Positions 42,118 through 51,258 are shown, counted from the first letter of the stretch. The stretch: 64,000 nucleotides of DNA from Parvibaculum sp035325945 (GCF_035325945.1 NZ_DAOKYX010000003.1:83789-147788), one strand, 5' to 3'. Numbers and translations: made by a program. Notes: generated by a model from the sequence alone, not told the origin.

Positions 42118-43407
42118 CTAGCGCTTCGGCGATGCCGCAGGCCCGATCCATTGCGGAATCATATCCTGCTTCAGGATTTCGTCATAACTTGGGCGCGCGC
42201 GCACCACGGCATAGTCGGCGCCATTGACGAGCACTTCGGGCACGAGCGGCCTCGTATTGTATTCGGACGCCTGAACGGCGCCATAGGCGCCCGCCGACAT
42301 GATGGCGACGAGATCGCCCGTCATGAGACGCGGCAGGGTGCGCCCCTTGGCAAGGAAATCGCCCGTCTCGCAGACGGGGCCCACGACATCATAGGCCGTC
42401 TCTTCAACGTTGCCGGCGGGCTCCGAAACGGGCCTGATCTCGTGATAGGCGTCATAAAGGGTCGGGCGGATGAGGTCGTTCATCGCCGCATCGACGATGA
42501 GGAAGTTCCGGTCGTCGCCGCGCTTTTCGTAGATCACGCGCGAGACGAGGATGCCCGCATTGCCGACGATGAGGCGGCCCGGCTCGCAGGTGATCTCGCA
42601 GCCGAGATGGCCGACCGTGCGCCTGACCATCGCCGCATATTCATCCGGATGCGGAGGAATGTCGTTGTCGCCGCGATAGGGGATGCCGAGCCCGCCGCCG
42701 AGGTCGATGCGGCTGATGGCGTGTCCTTCCGCGCGCAGCGTCGCCACCATCTCGGCGACGCGGCGGAAGGCCGCTTCAAAGGGTTCGAGCGAGGTGAGCT
42801 GGCTGCCGATATGGACGTCGATGCCGCTCGCCTCGATGCCGGGAAGCTCGCGGGCGCGCGCATAGACGGCGGGGGCGCGCTTCCATGAAATGCCGAACTT
42901 GTTTTCCGCCTTGCCGGTCGCGATCTTCTCATGCGTCTTCGCGTCGACATCGGGGTTCACGCGGATGGCGATGGTCGCCGTGAGCCCGCGCGCGGCGGCA
43001 AGCGCCGAGAGAAGTTCCAGTTCCGGTTCCGATTCGACATTGAACTGGTCGATGCCCGCTTCGAGCGCGAAGGCGATTTCGGCCGCGGTCTTGCCGACAC
43101 CGGAAAAGACGATCTTGCCGGGCGCGATCCCGGCGGCGAGTGCGCGACGAAGCTCGCCCTCCGAGACGACATCGGCGCCGACGCCCAGGCGCGCGAGCGT
43201 GGCGATGACGGCGAGGTTCGAGTTGGCCTTGATCGCGTAGCAGAGCCGCGCCGGCTGGCCCCTGAAGGCGTCCATGAAGACCTGCGCGTGGCGCGTCAGC
43301 GTCGCCGTCGAATAGCAATAGAAGGGCGTGCCGACCGCCTCGGCGATCTCGGGGATCGCGACATCCTCAGCATGCAGGATGCCGCCGCGATATTCGAAAT
43401 GGTTCAC
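42118..43407 (-). CDS. lysA: diaminopimelate decarboxylase
   Basis: LysA decarboxylates meso-diaminopimelate to L-lysine. The 429-residue fold-type III PLP enzyme has the PLP lysine in CYAIKANSNLAVI, IRVNPDVDAKTHEKIATGKAENKFGI, HIGSQL, RIDLGGGLGIPY, and GPVCETGDFLAKGR with the active-site Cys. It follows the LptM-like lipoprotein and argH on the same strand, a common alphaproteobacterial argH-lptM-lysA order. Confidence 0.95.
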   Translation of the reverse strand: MNHFEYRGGILHAEDVAIPEIAEAVGTPFYCYSTATLTRHAQVFMDAFRGQPARLCYAIKANSNLAVIATLARLGVGADVVSEGELRRALAAGIAPGKIVFSGVGKTAAEIAFALEAGIDQFNVESEPELELLSALAAARGLTATIAIRVNPDVDAKTHEKIATGKAENKFGISWKRAPAVYARARELPGIEASGIDVHIGSQLTSLEPFEAAFRRVAEMVATLRAEGHAISRIDLGGGLGIPYRGDNDIPPHPDEYAAMVRRTVGHLGCEITCEPGRLIVGNAGILVSRVIYEKRGDDRNFLIVDAAMNDLIRPTLYDAYHEIRPVSEPAGNVEETAYDVVGPVCETGDFLAKGRTLPRLMTGDLVAIMSAGAYGAVQASEYNTRPLVPEVLVNGADYAVVRARPSYDEILKQDMIPQWIGPAASPKR

Positions 43408-43418
43408 TTGATTTCGTC

Positions 43419-43661
43419 CTAGCAGCCCGGAACCGCATTCTCCGGTATCTGGGTCGGATTGCCCGAAGGGATCATCGGCGAGCGCGTCGTGTCGACCGGG
43501 CGGCCTTCAAGGCCGCGCGGGGTCGCGCAGGCGGGCTGTTTGGCCGCCATGTCGGGGCTGACATTGGGCGGCGGCTCGAGGTCGCCCTTGCGGCCGCAGG
43601 CGCCGAGCGCGAGGAGAGCCGAGAGGCCGAGCGCCGCCGCGATCGTCATCCGCCTGTTCAT
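43419..43661 (-). CDS. small lipoprotein, LptM/YifL-like
   Basis: The 80-residue protein has a lipoprotein signal with the lipobox LLALGAC, so the mature form begins at Cys21 followed by GRKGDLEPPP. This GxKGPL/DLxxP start is the LptM (YifL) pattern; LptM helps the LptD/E lipopolysaccharide translocon mature in E. coli. Its location between argH and lysA is typical of these genes. The ATG begins right at the argH stop with a GGGAGAA site. Confidence 0.85.
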   Translation of the reverse strand: MNRRMTIAAALGLSALLALGACGRKGDLEPPPNVSPDMAAKQPACATPRGLEGRPVDTTRSPMIPSGNPTQIPENAVPGC

Positions 43662-43662
43662 G

Positions 43663-45069
43663 TCATTTCTCCCCTGCCTTCGCCGCTTCGCGCGCCAGTT
43701 CCCTGCGCCACCAGGAGGCTGCCTCGCGCACATTGTCGGGCGCCGTGCCGCCGAAGCTCGTGCGGCTGCGGACAGAATTGTCCACGCCCAGGACCGAATA
43801 TACCTCATCGGTGATCCTTGGCTCCACCTCCTGCATCTCGGCAAGCGTGAGCCCGTCGAGATCCACGCCCTTCTGCTCGGCCCTGGCGACGAGGGAGCCC
43901 GTCACGTGATGGGCCTGGCGGAAGGGCATGCCGAGCTTCCGCACCAGCCAGTCGGCGAGGTCGGTGGCGGTGGCAAAGCCGCGCGAGGCGGCGGCGCGCA
44001 TCGCGTGCTCATTGACGGTGAGCGTCTCGACCATGCCGGTCATGGCGGCGAGCGAGAGCGAGAGCGCGTCGAGCGCGTCGAAGGCCGCTTCCTTGTCCTC
44101 CTGCATGTCCTTGGAATAGGCGAGAGGCAGGCCCTTCATCACGACGAGGAGCGTCGTCAGCGCGCCCATGACGCGGCCGGTCTTCGCGCGGACAAGCTCG
44201 GCGGCGTCCGGGTTGCGCTTCTGCGGCATGATGGAGGAGCCGGTGGTGAAGCTGTCGGGCAGGCGCACGAAATCGAAGCCGGGCGTCGACCAGATGACGA
44301 TTTCCTCGGCCAGCCGCGAGAGATGCGTCGCGGCGATGGCGGCGGCGGAAAGCGTTTCCAGCACGAAGTCGCGGTCGGAGACGCTGTCGAGCGAGTTTCG
44401 CGTCGGCCGGTCGAAGCCCAGTTCCTTGGCGGTGCGCGCGCGGTCGATCGGGAAGGAGGTGCCGGCAAGCGCGGCGGCCCCGAGCGGGCTCTCGTTGAGG
44501 CGCCTGCGCGCATCGGCGAAGCGGCCGCGATCGCGCGCCGCCATTTCCACATAGGCGAGGCAGTGATGACCGAAGGTCACGGGCTGCGCCGTCTGCAGAT
44601 GCGTGAAGCCCGGCATGATCGTGGCGGCATGCGCCTCGGCCTTTTCGACCAGCGCCTTCTGGAGTTGCGCAAGCTGCTCGTCGAGGTGGTCGATCGTATC
44701 GCGCACATAGAGCTTGAAGTCGGTGGCCACCTGATCGTTGCGTGAGCGTGCGGTGTGGAGCCGGCCGGCCGCCGGTCCGATGAGCTCCGCCAGCCGCGAT
44801 TCGACATTCATGTGGATGTCTTCCAGCGCGCGGCTGAAGGTGAACTGGCCGACCTCGATGTCCTTGCGGATTTCCTCGAGTCCCGCGACGATTTGCTCCG
44901 CGTCCGCGCTTGAGATAATTCCCTGTGCGGCCAACATGGAGCAATGCGCCTGCGAGCCCCGGATATCCTGGGCGAAGAGGCGCTTGTCGAAGTCGATGGA
45001 GGCGTTGATCTCCTCCATGATGCGGTCGGGGCCCTGGCCGAAGCGACCGCCCCACATTTTGTTGCTCAT
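43663..45069 (-). CDS. argH: argininosuccinate lyase
   Basis: ArgH splits argininosuccinate to arginine and fumarate. The 468-residue protein starts MSNKMWGGRFGQGPDRIMEEINASI, the family N-terminus. TARSRNDQVATDFKLYVRD, MPGFTHLQTAQPVTFGHH and the signature loop GSSIMPQKRNPDAAELVRAK contain the catalytic His and Ser. It heads the argH-lptM-lysA group and is divergent from the TlpA-like gene. Confidence 0.96.
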   Translation of the reverse strand: MSNKMWGGRFGQGPDRIMEEINASIDFDKRLFAQDIRGSQAHCSMLAAQGIISSADAEQIVAGLEEIRKDIEVGQFTFSRALEDIHMNVESRLAELIGPAAGRLHTARSRNDQVATDFKLYVRDTIDHLDEQLAQLQKALVEKAEAHAATIMPGFTHLQTAQPVTFGHHCLAYVEMAARDRGRFADARRRLNESPLGAAALAGTSFPIDRARTAKELGFDRPTRNSLDSVSDRDFVLETLSAAAIAATHLSRLAEEIVIWSTPGFDFVRLPDSFTTGSSIMPQKRNPDAAELVRAKTGRVMGALTTLLVVMKGLPLAYSKDMQEDKEAAFDALDALSLSLAAMTGMVETLTVNEHAMRAAASRGFATATDLADWLVRKLGMPFRQAHHVTGSLVARAEQKGVDLDGLTLAEMQEVEPRITDEVYSVLGVDNSVRSRTSFGGTAPDNVREAASWWRRELAREAAKAGEK

Positions 45070-45135
45070 CGCAGTGTCCCCGGGTGCGCCCCGCCCCCGG
45101 CCCCGGCCTTGCGGGAGGGAGTTGTCGGAAGCCCG

Positions 45136-45765
45136 ATGTTTGGATCCAGACCGAAGTCTATCCTGATTTTGGCGGCTGCGGCTCTTGTGGCCGTCGCGGC
45201 TCTATACTTGATCGCGCGGCCCCTAGGCAATGGCGTGGCCGTGCAGGGGCCGTCATCGGCCGGTGCCGCGGCCTCGCTCGCCCCCTATGCCACTGGCGCC
45301 ATGGCCAATTTCAGAGCTGATGCCGAACCCCGGTCCGTGCCGGATCTCGAGTTTCTCGACGGGGAGCGAAAGACGGTCCGGCTTTCCGATTTTCGCGGCA
45401 GGCTGGTGCTTCTCAATCTCTGGGCGACATGGTGCACGCCCTGCCGGGAGGAGATGCCGACCCTCGACCGGCTGGAAGGCGCGCTGGGGGGTGAAAGGTT
45501 CGAGGTCGTCGCCCTCAGCGTCGACAAGGACGGCCACGATCTTGCGAGAGCCTTTCTGGACGAAATGAAGGCAAGCCACATCAGCCTCTATAACGATCCG
45601 TCCGCGCGGGCGAATTTCCAGATGAAGGGCTATGGGCTGCCGACGACGGTGCTGATCGGGCCGGATGGCCGGGAGATCGGCCGGCTGGTCGGCCCCGCCG
45701 AGTGGGACGCGCCGGAGGCCAGGGCGTTGATCGAGGCGGCGCTCAGGGTGACTTCGGTCGAATGA
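45136..45765 (+). CDS. TlpA-like membrane-anchored thioredoxin
   Basis: The 209-residue protein has an N-terminal helix (residues 8-27) and a periplasmic thioredoxin fold with the WATWCTPCREEMP active site. LVLLNLWATW and YGLPTTVLIGPDGREIGRLVGPAEWD are TlpA/ResA-type features. In alphaproteobacteria TlpA reduces the copper sites or partner proteins needed for cytochrome oxidase assembly; this role is inferred. Often found beside argH, as here. Confidence 0.88.
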   Translation: MFGSRPKSILILAAAALVAVAALYLIARPLGNGVAVQGPSSAGAAASLAPYATGAMANFRADAEPRSVPDLEFLDGERKTVRLSDFRGRLVLLNLWATWCTPCREEMPTLDRLEGALGGERFEVVALSVDKDGHDLARAFLDEMKASHISLYNDPSARANFQMKGYGLPTTVLIGPDGREIGRLVGPAEWDAPEARALIEAALRVTSVE

Positions 45766-45783
45766 GGGGCGCCCTCCGGCCCG

Positions 45784-46299
45784 TCAGCGCCTGTCGACGA
45801 CGAAGAGGCCGCCCATCAACTGACTGACAGCGGTGCCGCCCGCCGTGAGCGGGCAGGAGACGGCATGCCAGGCGAGATAGGGGCGGTCCGAACTCGTCAT
45901 CGCGCCGCTGACGAAAACGGGCTTCACCTGCTGGTAGGAGCGGCGGATGACCTCCAGCCAGCGGTCCTGAACGATTTCGGGCCGCGTCGGGACTATCGCA
46001 TGGGCGCCGAAATCCGAGAGGCTCTTGCCGGTGCGTTCCTCGCCAGTGAGTTCGACGAGCTTGGTGCCGAAGATGCGCATGCGGAAATCCTCGCCGCCGC
46101 GAAGGACTTCGCAGATGACGATGTTCGGCAGCAGCCGGGGAATTTCGCCGGGGACGATGTCGGCGCGATCGGGCATCGGCCGCGTGCCGCGCTTGGCGTT
46201 CCAGTAGTCTACGAGTTCGGCGACGCGGGGATGCTCCGGCGCGTCGTGATAATGAAGCGGTTCCGCCAGTTTTGGCGTGTCGCTCGGATCTCTGCCCAT
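45784..46299 (-). CDS. PAS_5-domain protein, copy A
   Basis: The 171-residue protein is nearly all one PAS_5 domain: HPRVAELVDYWNAKRGTRPMPDRADIVPGEIPRLLPNIVICEVLRGGEDFRMRIFGTKLVELTGEERTGKSLSDF. There is no output domain, so it probably senses a ligand and acts through a partner. It is paralogous to the gene immediately upstream (46385-46924). The start at MGRDPSDT was preferred; an ATG 51 bp upstream is in frame. Confidence 0.82.
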   Translation of the reverse strand: MGRDPSDTPKLAEPLHYHDAPEHPRVAELVDYWNAKRGTRPMPDRADIVPGEIPRLLPNIVICEVLRGGEDFRMRIFGTKLVELTGEERTGKSLSDFGAHAIVPTRPEIVQDRWLEVIRRSYQQVKPVFVSGAMTSSDRPYLAWHAVSCPLTAGGTAVSQLMGGLFVVDRR

Positions 46300-46384
46300 T
46301 TCAAGTTCAATCCGTGCATGGCCATCCCCCACCCCGGGACGGCGGTTCATTGTCGGGCACGGAAGTTAACGAATCCTGCCTTCG

Positions 46385-46924
46385 CTATTTCTGGCGGCCG
46401 GTATGGAGGACGCTGACCATGATGCCGAAAATCTGGCCGATTTCCGCGTTGCCGGCTGTCAGGGGCGCGAACATGCCGTGATAGGTCATGAAGGCGCGTT
46501 TGGGCGAAACGGTGGGCGATCTGAAGAAGATCGCCTCCCGGCGCTTCAGGGTCAGTTTCGAGATGGTCAGCCATCTCCTGCGAAGCTCGGTGGCGTCGGT
46601 CGGAATGCGCGGCTCCCGCCCGAATTCCGAGAGGAGCTGGCCCGTGCGCTCCTCGCGCATGAGTTCGACGAGCGCGGTGCCCCAGATCCTCACGCGGAAG
46701 TCATTGCCGCCATCGAGCACGTCGAGGACGACGAGATGCGGCAGCAGGGGCGCGATCTCGGCGGGGCGGATGTCACCGCGATCGGTGAAGGGGCGGCCTT
46801 GCCGCTTCTGTTCGAGATAGGCGTGGAGCCGCGCCACTGTCGGGTGGCTGGGCGCATCGAGAAGTTCGGGGCCGCGGCCTGACCGGAAATCCTCTTTCAC
46901 GTCCTCCAGCTCGTCGATGCTCAT
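46385..46924 (-). CDS. PAS_5-domain protein, copy B
   Basis: The 179-residue protein has the same one-domain layout as copy A: HPTVARLHAYLEQKRQGRPFTDRGDIRPAEIAPLLPHLVVLDVLDGGNDFRVRIWGTALVELMREERTGQLLSEF. GGGGGAG precedes the ATG. Tandem paralogues in the same orientation suggest local duplication. Partner and signal are unknown. Confidence 0.84.
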   Translation of the reverse strand: MSIDELEDVKEDFRSGRGPELLDAPSHPTVARLHAYLEQKRQGRPFTDRGDIRPAEIAPLLPHLVVLDVLDGGNDFRVRIWGTALVELMREERTGQLLSEFGREPRIPTDATELRRRWLTISKLTLKRREAIFFRSPTVSPKRAFMTYHGMFAPLTAGNAEIGQIFGIMVSVLHTGRQK

Positions 46925-47036
46925 CCAAACTCCCCCAACAAACACGCCTCTTTCCGGGGGCGGTCGGGAGAACCATGACACGATGAGGGTTAAGGAAGTT
47001 TGGTTTTCCTCGCGGCGGTGGTTTCGCCGGACCGGA

Positions 47037-47912
47037 TCAGCGGGTCGGCACCGGCTTGTCGCCGCGATAGTCGTAGAAGCCGCGCCGCGTCTTGCGGCCG
47101 AGCCAGCCCGCCTCGACATATTTCACGAGGAGCGGGCAGGGGCGGTATTTCGAATCCGAAAGACCGTCATGCAGCACCTGCATGATGGAGAGGCAGGTAT
47201 CGAGGCCGATGAAGTCGGCGAGCTGCAGGGGGCCCATGGGATGGTTGGCGCCGAGGCGCATGGCCTTGTCGATGCTTTCGACGGAGCCGACGCCTTCATA
47301 GAGCGTGTAGACCGCTTCGTTGATCATCGGCAGCAGGATGCGATTGACGATGAAGGCCGGAAAATCCTCCGCATTCGCCGTCTGCTTGCCGAGGCGGACG
47401 GCAAGCTCGCGCACGGATTCGAAGGTTGCGTCGTCCGTGGCGATGCCGCGCACCAGTTCGACGAGTTCCATCACCGGCACGGGGTTCATGAAATGCATGC
47501 CGATGAAGCGCTCGGGCCGGTCGGTCGAGGCGGCGAGCCTCGTGATCGAGATCGACGAGGTGTTGGTGGCGATGATCGCATCCTCGCGCAGATGCGGACA
47601 GAGATCGGCGAAGATCTTGCGTTTCACCGTTTCGTTCTCGGTCGCGGATTCGACGACGAGATCGGCGGTTTCGAAATCCTCGTAGCTCAGGGCGGGGGAG
47701 ATGCGGTCGAGCGCCGCGTCGCGGTCGGCAACGGAGATGCGGCCCGAGGCGACCTGGCGCGTCATGTTGCCGTTGATCGTCGCAAGACCCGCCTCGATGC
47801 GCTCCCTCGAAGTGTCGTTCAAGAGCACCTCGCAGCCCGCCAGCGCGCAGACATGCGCGATGCCATTGCCCATCTGTCCTGCGCCGATAACACCGACCTT
47901 GCGAATATTCAT
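47037..47912 (-). CDS. hbd: 3-hydroxybutyryl-CoA dehydrogenase
   Basis: The 291-residue enzyme interconverts (S)-3-hydroxybutyryl-CoA and acetoacetyl-CoA with NAD. It starts MNIRKVGVIGAGQMGNGIAHVCALAG with the NAD fold; ATNTSSISITRLA and FIGMHFMNPVPVMELVEL carry the catalytic His, and GKQTANAEDFPAFIVNRILLPMINEA the rest. It is downstream of etfBA on the same strand after a terminator. It could feed crotonyl-CoA to Ccr or work in butyrate/beta-oxidation. Confidence 0.92.
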   Translation of the reverse strand: MNIRKVGVIGAGQMGNGIAHVCALAGCEVLLNDTSRERIEAGLATINGNMTRQVASGRISVADRDAALDRISPALSYEDFETADLVVESATENETVKRKIFADLCPHLREDAIIATNTSSISITRLAASTDRPERFIGMHFMNPVPVMELVELVRGIATDDATFESVRELAVRLGKQTANAEDFPAFIVNRILLPMINEAVYTLYEGVGSVESIDKAMRLGANHPMGPLQLADFIGLDTCLSIMQVLHDGLSDSKYRPCPLLVKYVEAGWLGRKTRRGFYDYRGDKPVPTR

Positions 47913-47981
47913 ACTATCCACCCAAAGCTGGCGCGGGATTTCCTCCGCGCCCAAACATCATAGCCGATCGTCTGCGTTACA

Positions 47982-48018
47982 CAAAAACGGCGCCGCAGGG
48001 AATGCCCCGCGGCGCCGT
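47982..48018 (-). terminator. Rho-independent terminator of etfBA
   Basis: On the minus strand ACGGCGCCGC pairs with GCGGCGCCGT (arms 48009-48018 and 47987-47996), followed by TTTTTGTG. It is 32 bp after the etfA stop. Confidence 0.85.
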
Positions 48019-48050
48019 CCGCCATTTCATGGCTTGTCGATCCTCCGCAC

Positions 48051-48992
48051 TCAGAGGCCGATCTTCGACAGCTCCTGCTCGAGCGCGGGAACGGCCTGGA
48101 AGAGGTCCGCCACGAGGCCGTAATCCGCCACCTGGAAGATCGGGGCTTCCTCGTCCTTGTTGATGGCGACGATGACCTTGGAGTCCTTCATGCCCGCGAG
48201 ATGCTGGATCGCGCCGGAAATGCCGACGGCGATATAGAGATCCGGGGCGACGACCTTGCCGGTCTGGCCGACCTGATAGTCGTTCGGAACGAAGCCCGCA
48301 TCGACCGCCGCGCGCGAGGCGCCGACCGCAGCGCCGAGCTTGTCGGCGATCTTTTCCAGCATCTGGAAGTTCTCGCCCGACTGCATGCCGCGGCCGCCGG
48401 AGATGATGATCTTCGCGGAGGTGAGTTCGGGGCGATCCGACTTCGTCAAGTTCTCGCTCACCCACTCCGAGAGGCCCGGGTTGGCGGCGGCGGCGATCTT
48501 CTCGATCGCGGCCGAGCCGGTCTGGGCCGCGGCGGGGAAGGCCGTCGTGCGGACGGTGATGACCTTCTTCGCGTCACCGGACTTCACGGTCTCGATCGCG
48601 TTGCCGGCATAGATCGGGCGCTTGAACGTATCGGGCGCGTCGACCTCGATGATCTCGGAAATCTGCGCCACGTCGAGAAGCGCGGCGACGCGGGGCATGA
48701 AGTTCTTGCCCGAGGTCGTCGCGGGCGAAACGATCGCGTCATAGGCGCCGGCGATGCTCACGACGAGGGCCGCGAGCGGTTCGGCGTTGAAATGCGCATA
48801 TTGCGCGTCGTCGGCGACGAGAACCTTCTTCACGCCATCGAGCTTCGCGGCGCTGGCTGCAACCGCGTCAACGCCCTGACCGGCGACGAGGACGTGGATT
48901 TCGCCGCCCAGCTTCGCGGCAGCGGAGACGGTCTTCGCGGTCGCGTCGTTGAGGCTCTGATTGTTGTGTTCAGCAATAACCAGCGTTGTCAT
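48051..48992 (-). CDS. etfA: electron transfer flavoprotein alpha subunit
   Basis: EtfA binds the FAD that takes electrons from acyl-CoA dehydrogenases such as Mcd and passes them to ETF-ubiquinone oxidoreductase. The 313-residue protein shows the FAD-binding C-terminal domain LTSAKIIISGGRGMQSGENFQ and DLYIAVGISGAIQHLAGMKDSKVIVAINKDEEAPIF. It overlaps etfB by 4 bp. Confidence 0.96.
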   Translation of the reverse strand: MTTLVIAEHNNQSLNDATAKTVSAAAKLGGEIHVLVAGQGVDAVAASAAKLDGVKKVLVADDAQYAHFNAEPLAALVVSIAGAYDAIVSPATTSGKNFMPRVAALLDVAQISEIIEVDAPDTFKRPIYAGNAIETVKSGDAKKVITVRTTAFPAAAQTGSAAIEKIAAAANPGLSEWVSENLTKSDRPELTSAKIIISGGRGMQSGENFQMLEKIADKLGAAVGASRAAVDAGFVPNDYQVGQTGKVVAPDLYIAVGISGAIQHLAGMKDSKVIVAINKDEEAPIFQVADYGLVADLFQAVPALEQELSKIGL

Positions 48993-49738
48993 CCGATCAC
49001 TCCCGCTTCCTTGAGCTTCGATACGAGCTGCTCGACAGATTCAACCTTGATGCCGGCCTGACGCTGCGGCGGCTCGGTCACCTTCAGGACCTGGAGGCGC
49101 GACTTCACCTCGACGCCGAAATCGGCCGGGGTCTTCTCGTCGATCGGCTTCTTCTTCGCCTTCATGATGTTGGGGAGCGAGGCGTAGCGCGGCTCGTTGA
49201 GGCGAAGGTCGGTGGTGATGATCGCCGGCATGCTGAGCTTCAGCGTCTGCAGGCCGCCGTCGATTTCGCGCGTGAGCAGGAGCTTGTCGCCCTCGAATTC
49301 GACCTTCGAGGCGAAGGTGCCCTGCGACCAGCCGAGAAGAGCCGAGAGCATCTGGCCCGTCTGGTTGCAGTCGTCGTCGATCGCCTGCTTGCCGAGAATG
49401 ACGAGGTCGGGCTTTTCCGCTTCGACGATCGCCTTGAGGATCTTCGCGACGTTGATCGGCTCGACCGTCTCGTCCGTCTTCACGAGGATGCCGCGATCGG
49501 CGCCCATCGCAAGCGCCGTGCGGATCGTCTCGGTCGCCTGCGCGACGCCGATCGACACCGCGACGACTTCGGTCGCCTTGCCCGCTTCCTTCAGACGCAC
49601 CGCCTCTTCGATGGCGATTTCGTCAAAGGGGTTCATGGACATCTTCACATTGGCGAGATCGACGCCCGTCTGATCCGATTTCACGCGGATCTTGACGTTG
49701 TAATCGACCACGCGCTTTACGGGCACGAGGACTTTCAT
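48989..49738 (-). CDS. etfB: electron transfer flavoprotein beta subunit
   Basis: EtfB binds AMP and holds the recognition loop for acyl-CoA dehydrogenases. The 249-residue protein starts MKVLVPVKRVVDYNVKIRVK; SMNPFDEIAIEEAVRLKE, ILGKQAIDDDCNQTGQML and TTDLRLNEPRYASLPNIMKAKKKPI are family signatures. An ATG 32 codons upstream is not used by family members. A TTGACA-N17-TAGGTT promoter lies about 190 bp upstream. Confidence 0.96.
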   Translation of the reverse strand: MKVLVPVKRVVDYNVKIRVKSDQTGVDLANVKMSMNPFDEIAIEEAVRLKEAGKATEVVAVSIGVAQATETIRTALAMGADRGILVKTDETVEPINVAKILKAIVEAEKPDLVILGKQAIDDDCNQTGQMLSALLGWSQGTFASKVEFEGDKLLLTREIDGGLQTLKLSMPAIITTDLRLNEPRYASLPNIMKAKKKPIDEKTPADFGVEVKSRLQVLKVTEPPQRQAGIKVESVEQLVSKLKEAGVIG

Positions 49739-49930
49739 CGAGATAAACTCCCTGCGCGTCGCCCTGGCTGTTACGAAACGGTTTCGTCCGCCCCGGCGAC
49801 CGATCGTGATGTTGCTCTTGGCCGCGGCCCTCAAACCGCCCCCACGGCGCGAAAAGGCACCCTTGAAGTGGCGACCCTGATGGGAACGAGAACCGGCAGC
49901 GCGAAGACTTGGCCGTTGTTGCAGCGCGGC

Positions 49931-49959
49931 AACCTAGAGCCGCTACAAGCCCCTGTCAA
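49931..49959 (-). promoter_or_regulatory. Promoter of etfBA, in the 300-bp etfB upstream region
   Basis: On the minus strand TTGACA (49954-49959) and TAGGTT (49931-49936) are 17 bp apart, an optimal sigma-70 geometry. The -10 overlaps an inverted repeat, GTTGC-N6-GCAAC (49917-49932). The rest of the stretch between 49739 and 50038 shows no gene; it would form an unusually long leader of about 185 nt. Confidence 0.55.
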
Positions 49960-50038
49960 CGGAATGGGGAGCGCGATGCCCGATCGCTGGCGATGTTCCG
50001 AAATATCATTCGTTACAGCGACTTACTGACGCGGGCGC

Positions 50039-50632
50039 TCAGCGGTTCGCCCCCGGTGTCCAGAGCACGTCGCCGGGGCCCCGGCCGTCGGGCGCCCAGT
50101 TGACGTATCGGGCCGCGACGAAAAGGAAATCGGAGAGCCGGTTCACATATTTGAGCGCGGGCTCGCTGACGAGGCCGGGCTCGGCCGTCTCGAGCGCGAC
50201 CATGAGCCTTTCGGCCCGGCGGCAGATGGCGCGGGCGAGGTGAAGGTGCGCGGCGGCGGCCGTTCCCCCCGGCAGGACGAAGGAGCGCAGCGGCGCGAGA
50301 TTGGCGTTGAGCGTGTCGATCTCGTGTTCGAGGCGCGTCACCTGCGCCTCTACGATCCGCAAGGGCTCGTAGCCGAGCTCTTCCTTCGTCTTGCCCGGCG
50401 TCGCGAGATCGGCGCCGAGGTCGAAGAGATCGTTCTGGATGCGGGACAGCATCGCGTCGAGCCTTGCATCGTCGGCGGTGGCGAGCCGGGCGATGCCGAT
50501 CGCCGCATTGGTCTCGTCGACCGTACCGTAGCTTTCGATCCTGAGCGTGTGTTTGGGCACGCGCTCGCCCGTCGCGAGGGAGGTGGTGCCCTTGTCGCCC
50601 GTCCGCGTGTAGATCCTGTTGAGTGTGACCAT
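50039..50632 (-). CDS. PduO-type cob(I)alamin adenosyltransferase
   Basis: The 197-residue enzyme attaches the adenosyl group from ATP to cob(I)alamin. Motifs are YTRTGDKGTTSLATGERV (ATP site), SYGTVDETNAAIGIAR, LFDLGADLATP and KYVNRLSDFLFVAARYVN, all typical of PduO/MMAB. The adenosylcobalamin it makes is required by NrdJ and Ecm in this window. It is 10 bp downstream of the cytochrome b561 gene. The best ribosome site is unusually close to the ATG. Confidence 0.94.
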   Translation of the reverse strand: MVTLNRIYTRTGDKGTTSLATGERVPKHTLRIESYGTVDETNAAIGIARLATADDARLDAMLSRIQNDLFDLGADLATPGKTKEELGYEPLRIVEAQVTRLEHEIDTLNANLAPLRSFVLPGGTAAAAHLHLARAICRRAERLMVALETAEPGLVSEPALKYVNRLSDFLFVAARYVNWAPDGRGPGDVLWTPGANR

Positions 50633-50642
50633 TCCCTGACGC

Positions 50643-51197
50643 TCAGATCTTTGCGAAGGGCAGCATGCGCTTCAGCACGTCGTCGCGCCGCATGAAATGA
50701 TGATAGAGCGCGGCGGCGACATGAAGCGCGATGAGCGCGGCGATCACCCAGGCGTTGATCCCGTGCAGCGTCTCGCCGATGCCGTGGATGGTTTCGTTGG
50801 GCGCGATCTGAAGGCCGAGCACGCCGAACGCCTTCAGGTTGAATTTCGACGTGGTGGTGATCGCCAGCCCCAGCAGCGGCTGAAGGATGACGAAGAAATA
50901 GAGCCCGTGATGGGTCGCCTTGGAAGCGATGACCTGCCAGCGCGGCATGCCCGCGGGCAGGGCGGGCGCCGGGTGGCCGAGCCGCCAGAAAAGCCGCGAG
51001 ACCATGAGAACGAGCACGGTGAGGCCGAGGCCCGCATGGGTCTGCATGACGCCGAGGCGCTGCTCCCTTGGCAAATCCTCAGCGGTCCAGCCGGCATAGA
51101 GCAGGAGGCCGATCAGAATGACGATCACCCAATGCAACAGCTTGGCGATGGCCGAATAGGTCTGGCTGGAATTCGCGGCGCTGGCGGTGTCGGTCAT
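50643..51197 (-). CDS. cytochrome b561 family protein
   Basis: The 184-residue protein has four transmembrane helices (about residues 18-36, 52-72, 92-112, 148-168) with His residues in LLHWVIVILIGLLLYAGW, MQTHAGLG, THHGLYFFVILQPLLGLAI and IAALIALHVAAALYHHF. These are the heme-b ligands of the YodB/CybB type. Such proteins move electrons from quinol to periplasmic acceptors. The neighbour downstream is the cobalamin adenosyltransferase, but no link is known. Confidence 0.9.
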   Translation of the reverse strand: MTDTASAANSSQTYSAIAKLLHWVIVILIGLLLYAGWTAEDLPREQRLGVMQTHAGLGLTVLVLMVSRLFWRLGHPAPALPAGMPRWQVIASKATHHGLYFFVILQPLLGLAITTTSKFNLKAFGVLGLQIAPNETIHGIGETLHGINAWVIAALIALHVAAALYHHFMRRDDVLKRMLPFAKI

Positions 51198-51258
51198 GGT
51201 TTTTCTCCGGACTTTTCGTTGTTCCTTCACGCGGATGCGATCGGCCCGCGCGTGAAGT

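Noticed and set aside
39915..42227. A 770-codon plus-strand frame opposite the TIGR02302 gene
   Set aside because: Same reasoning; no domain recognised, and the minus frame shows membrane helices and family features.
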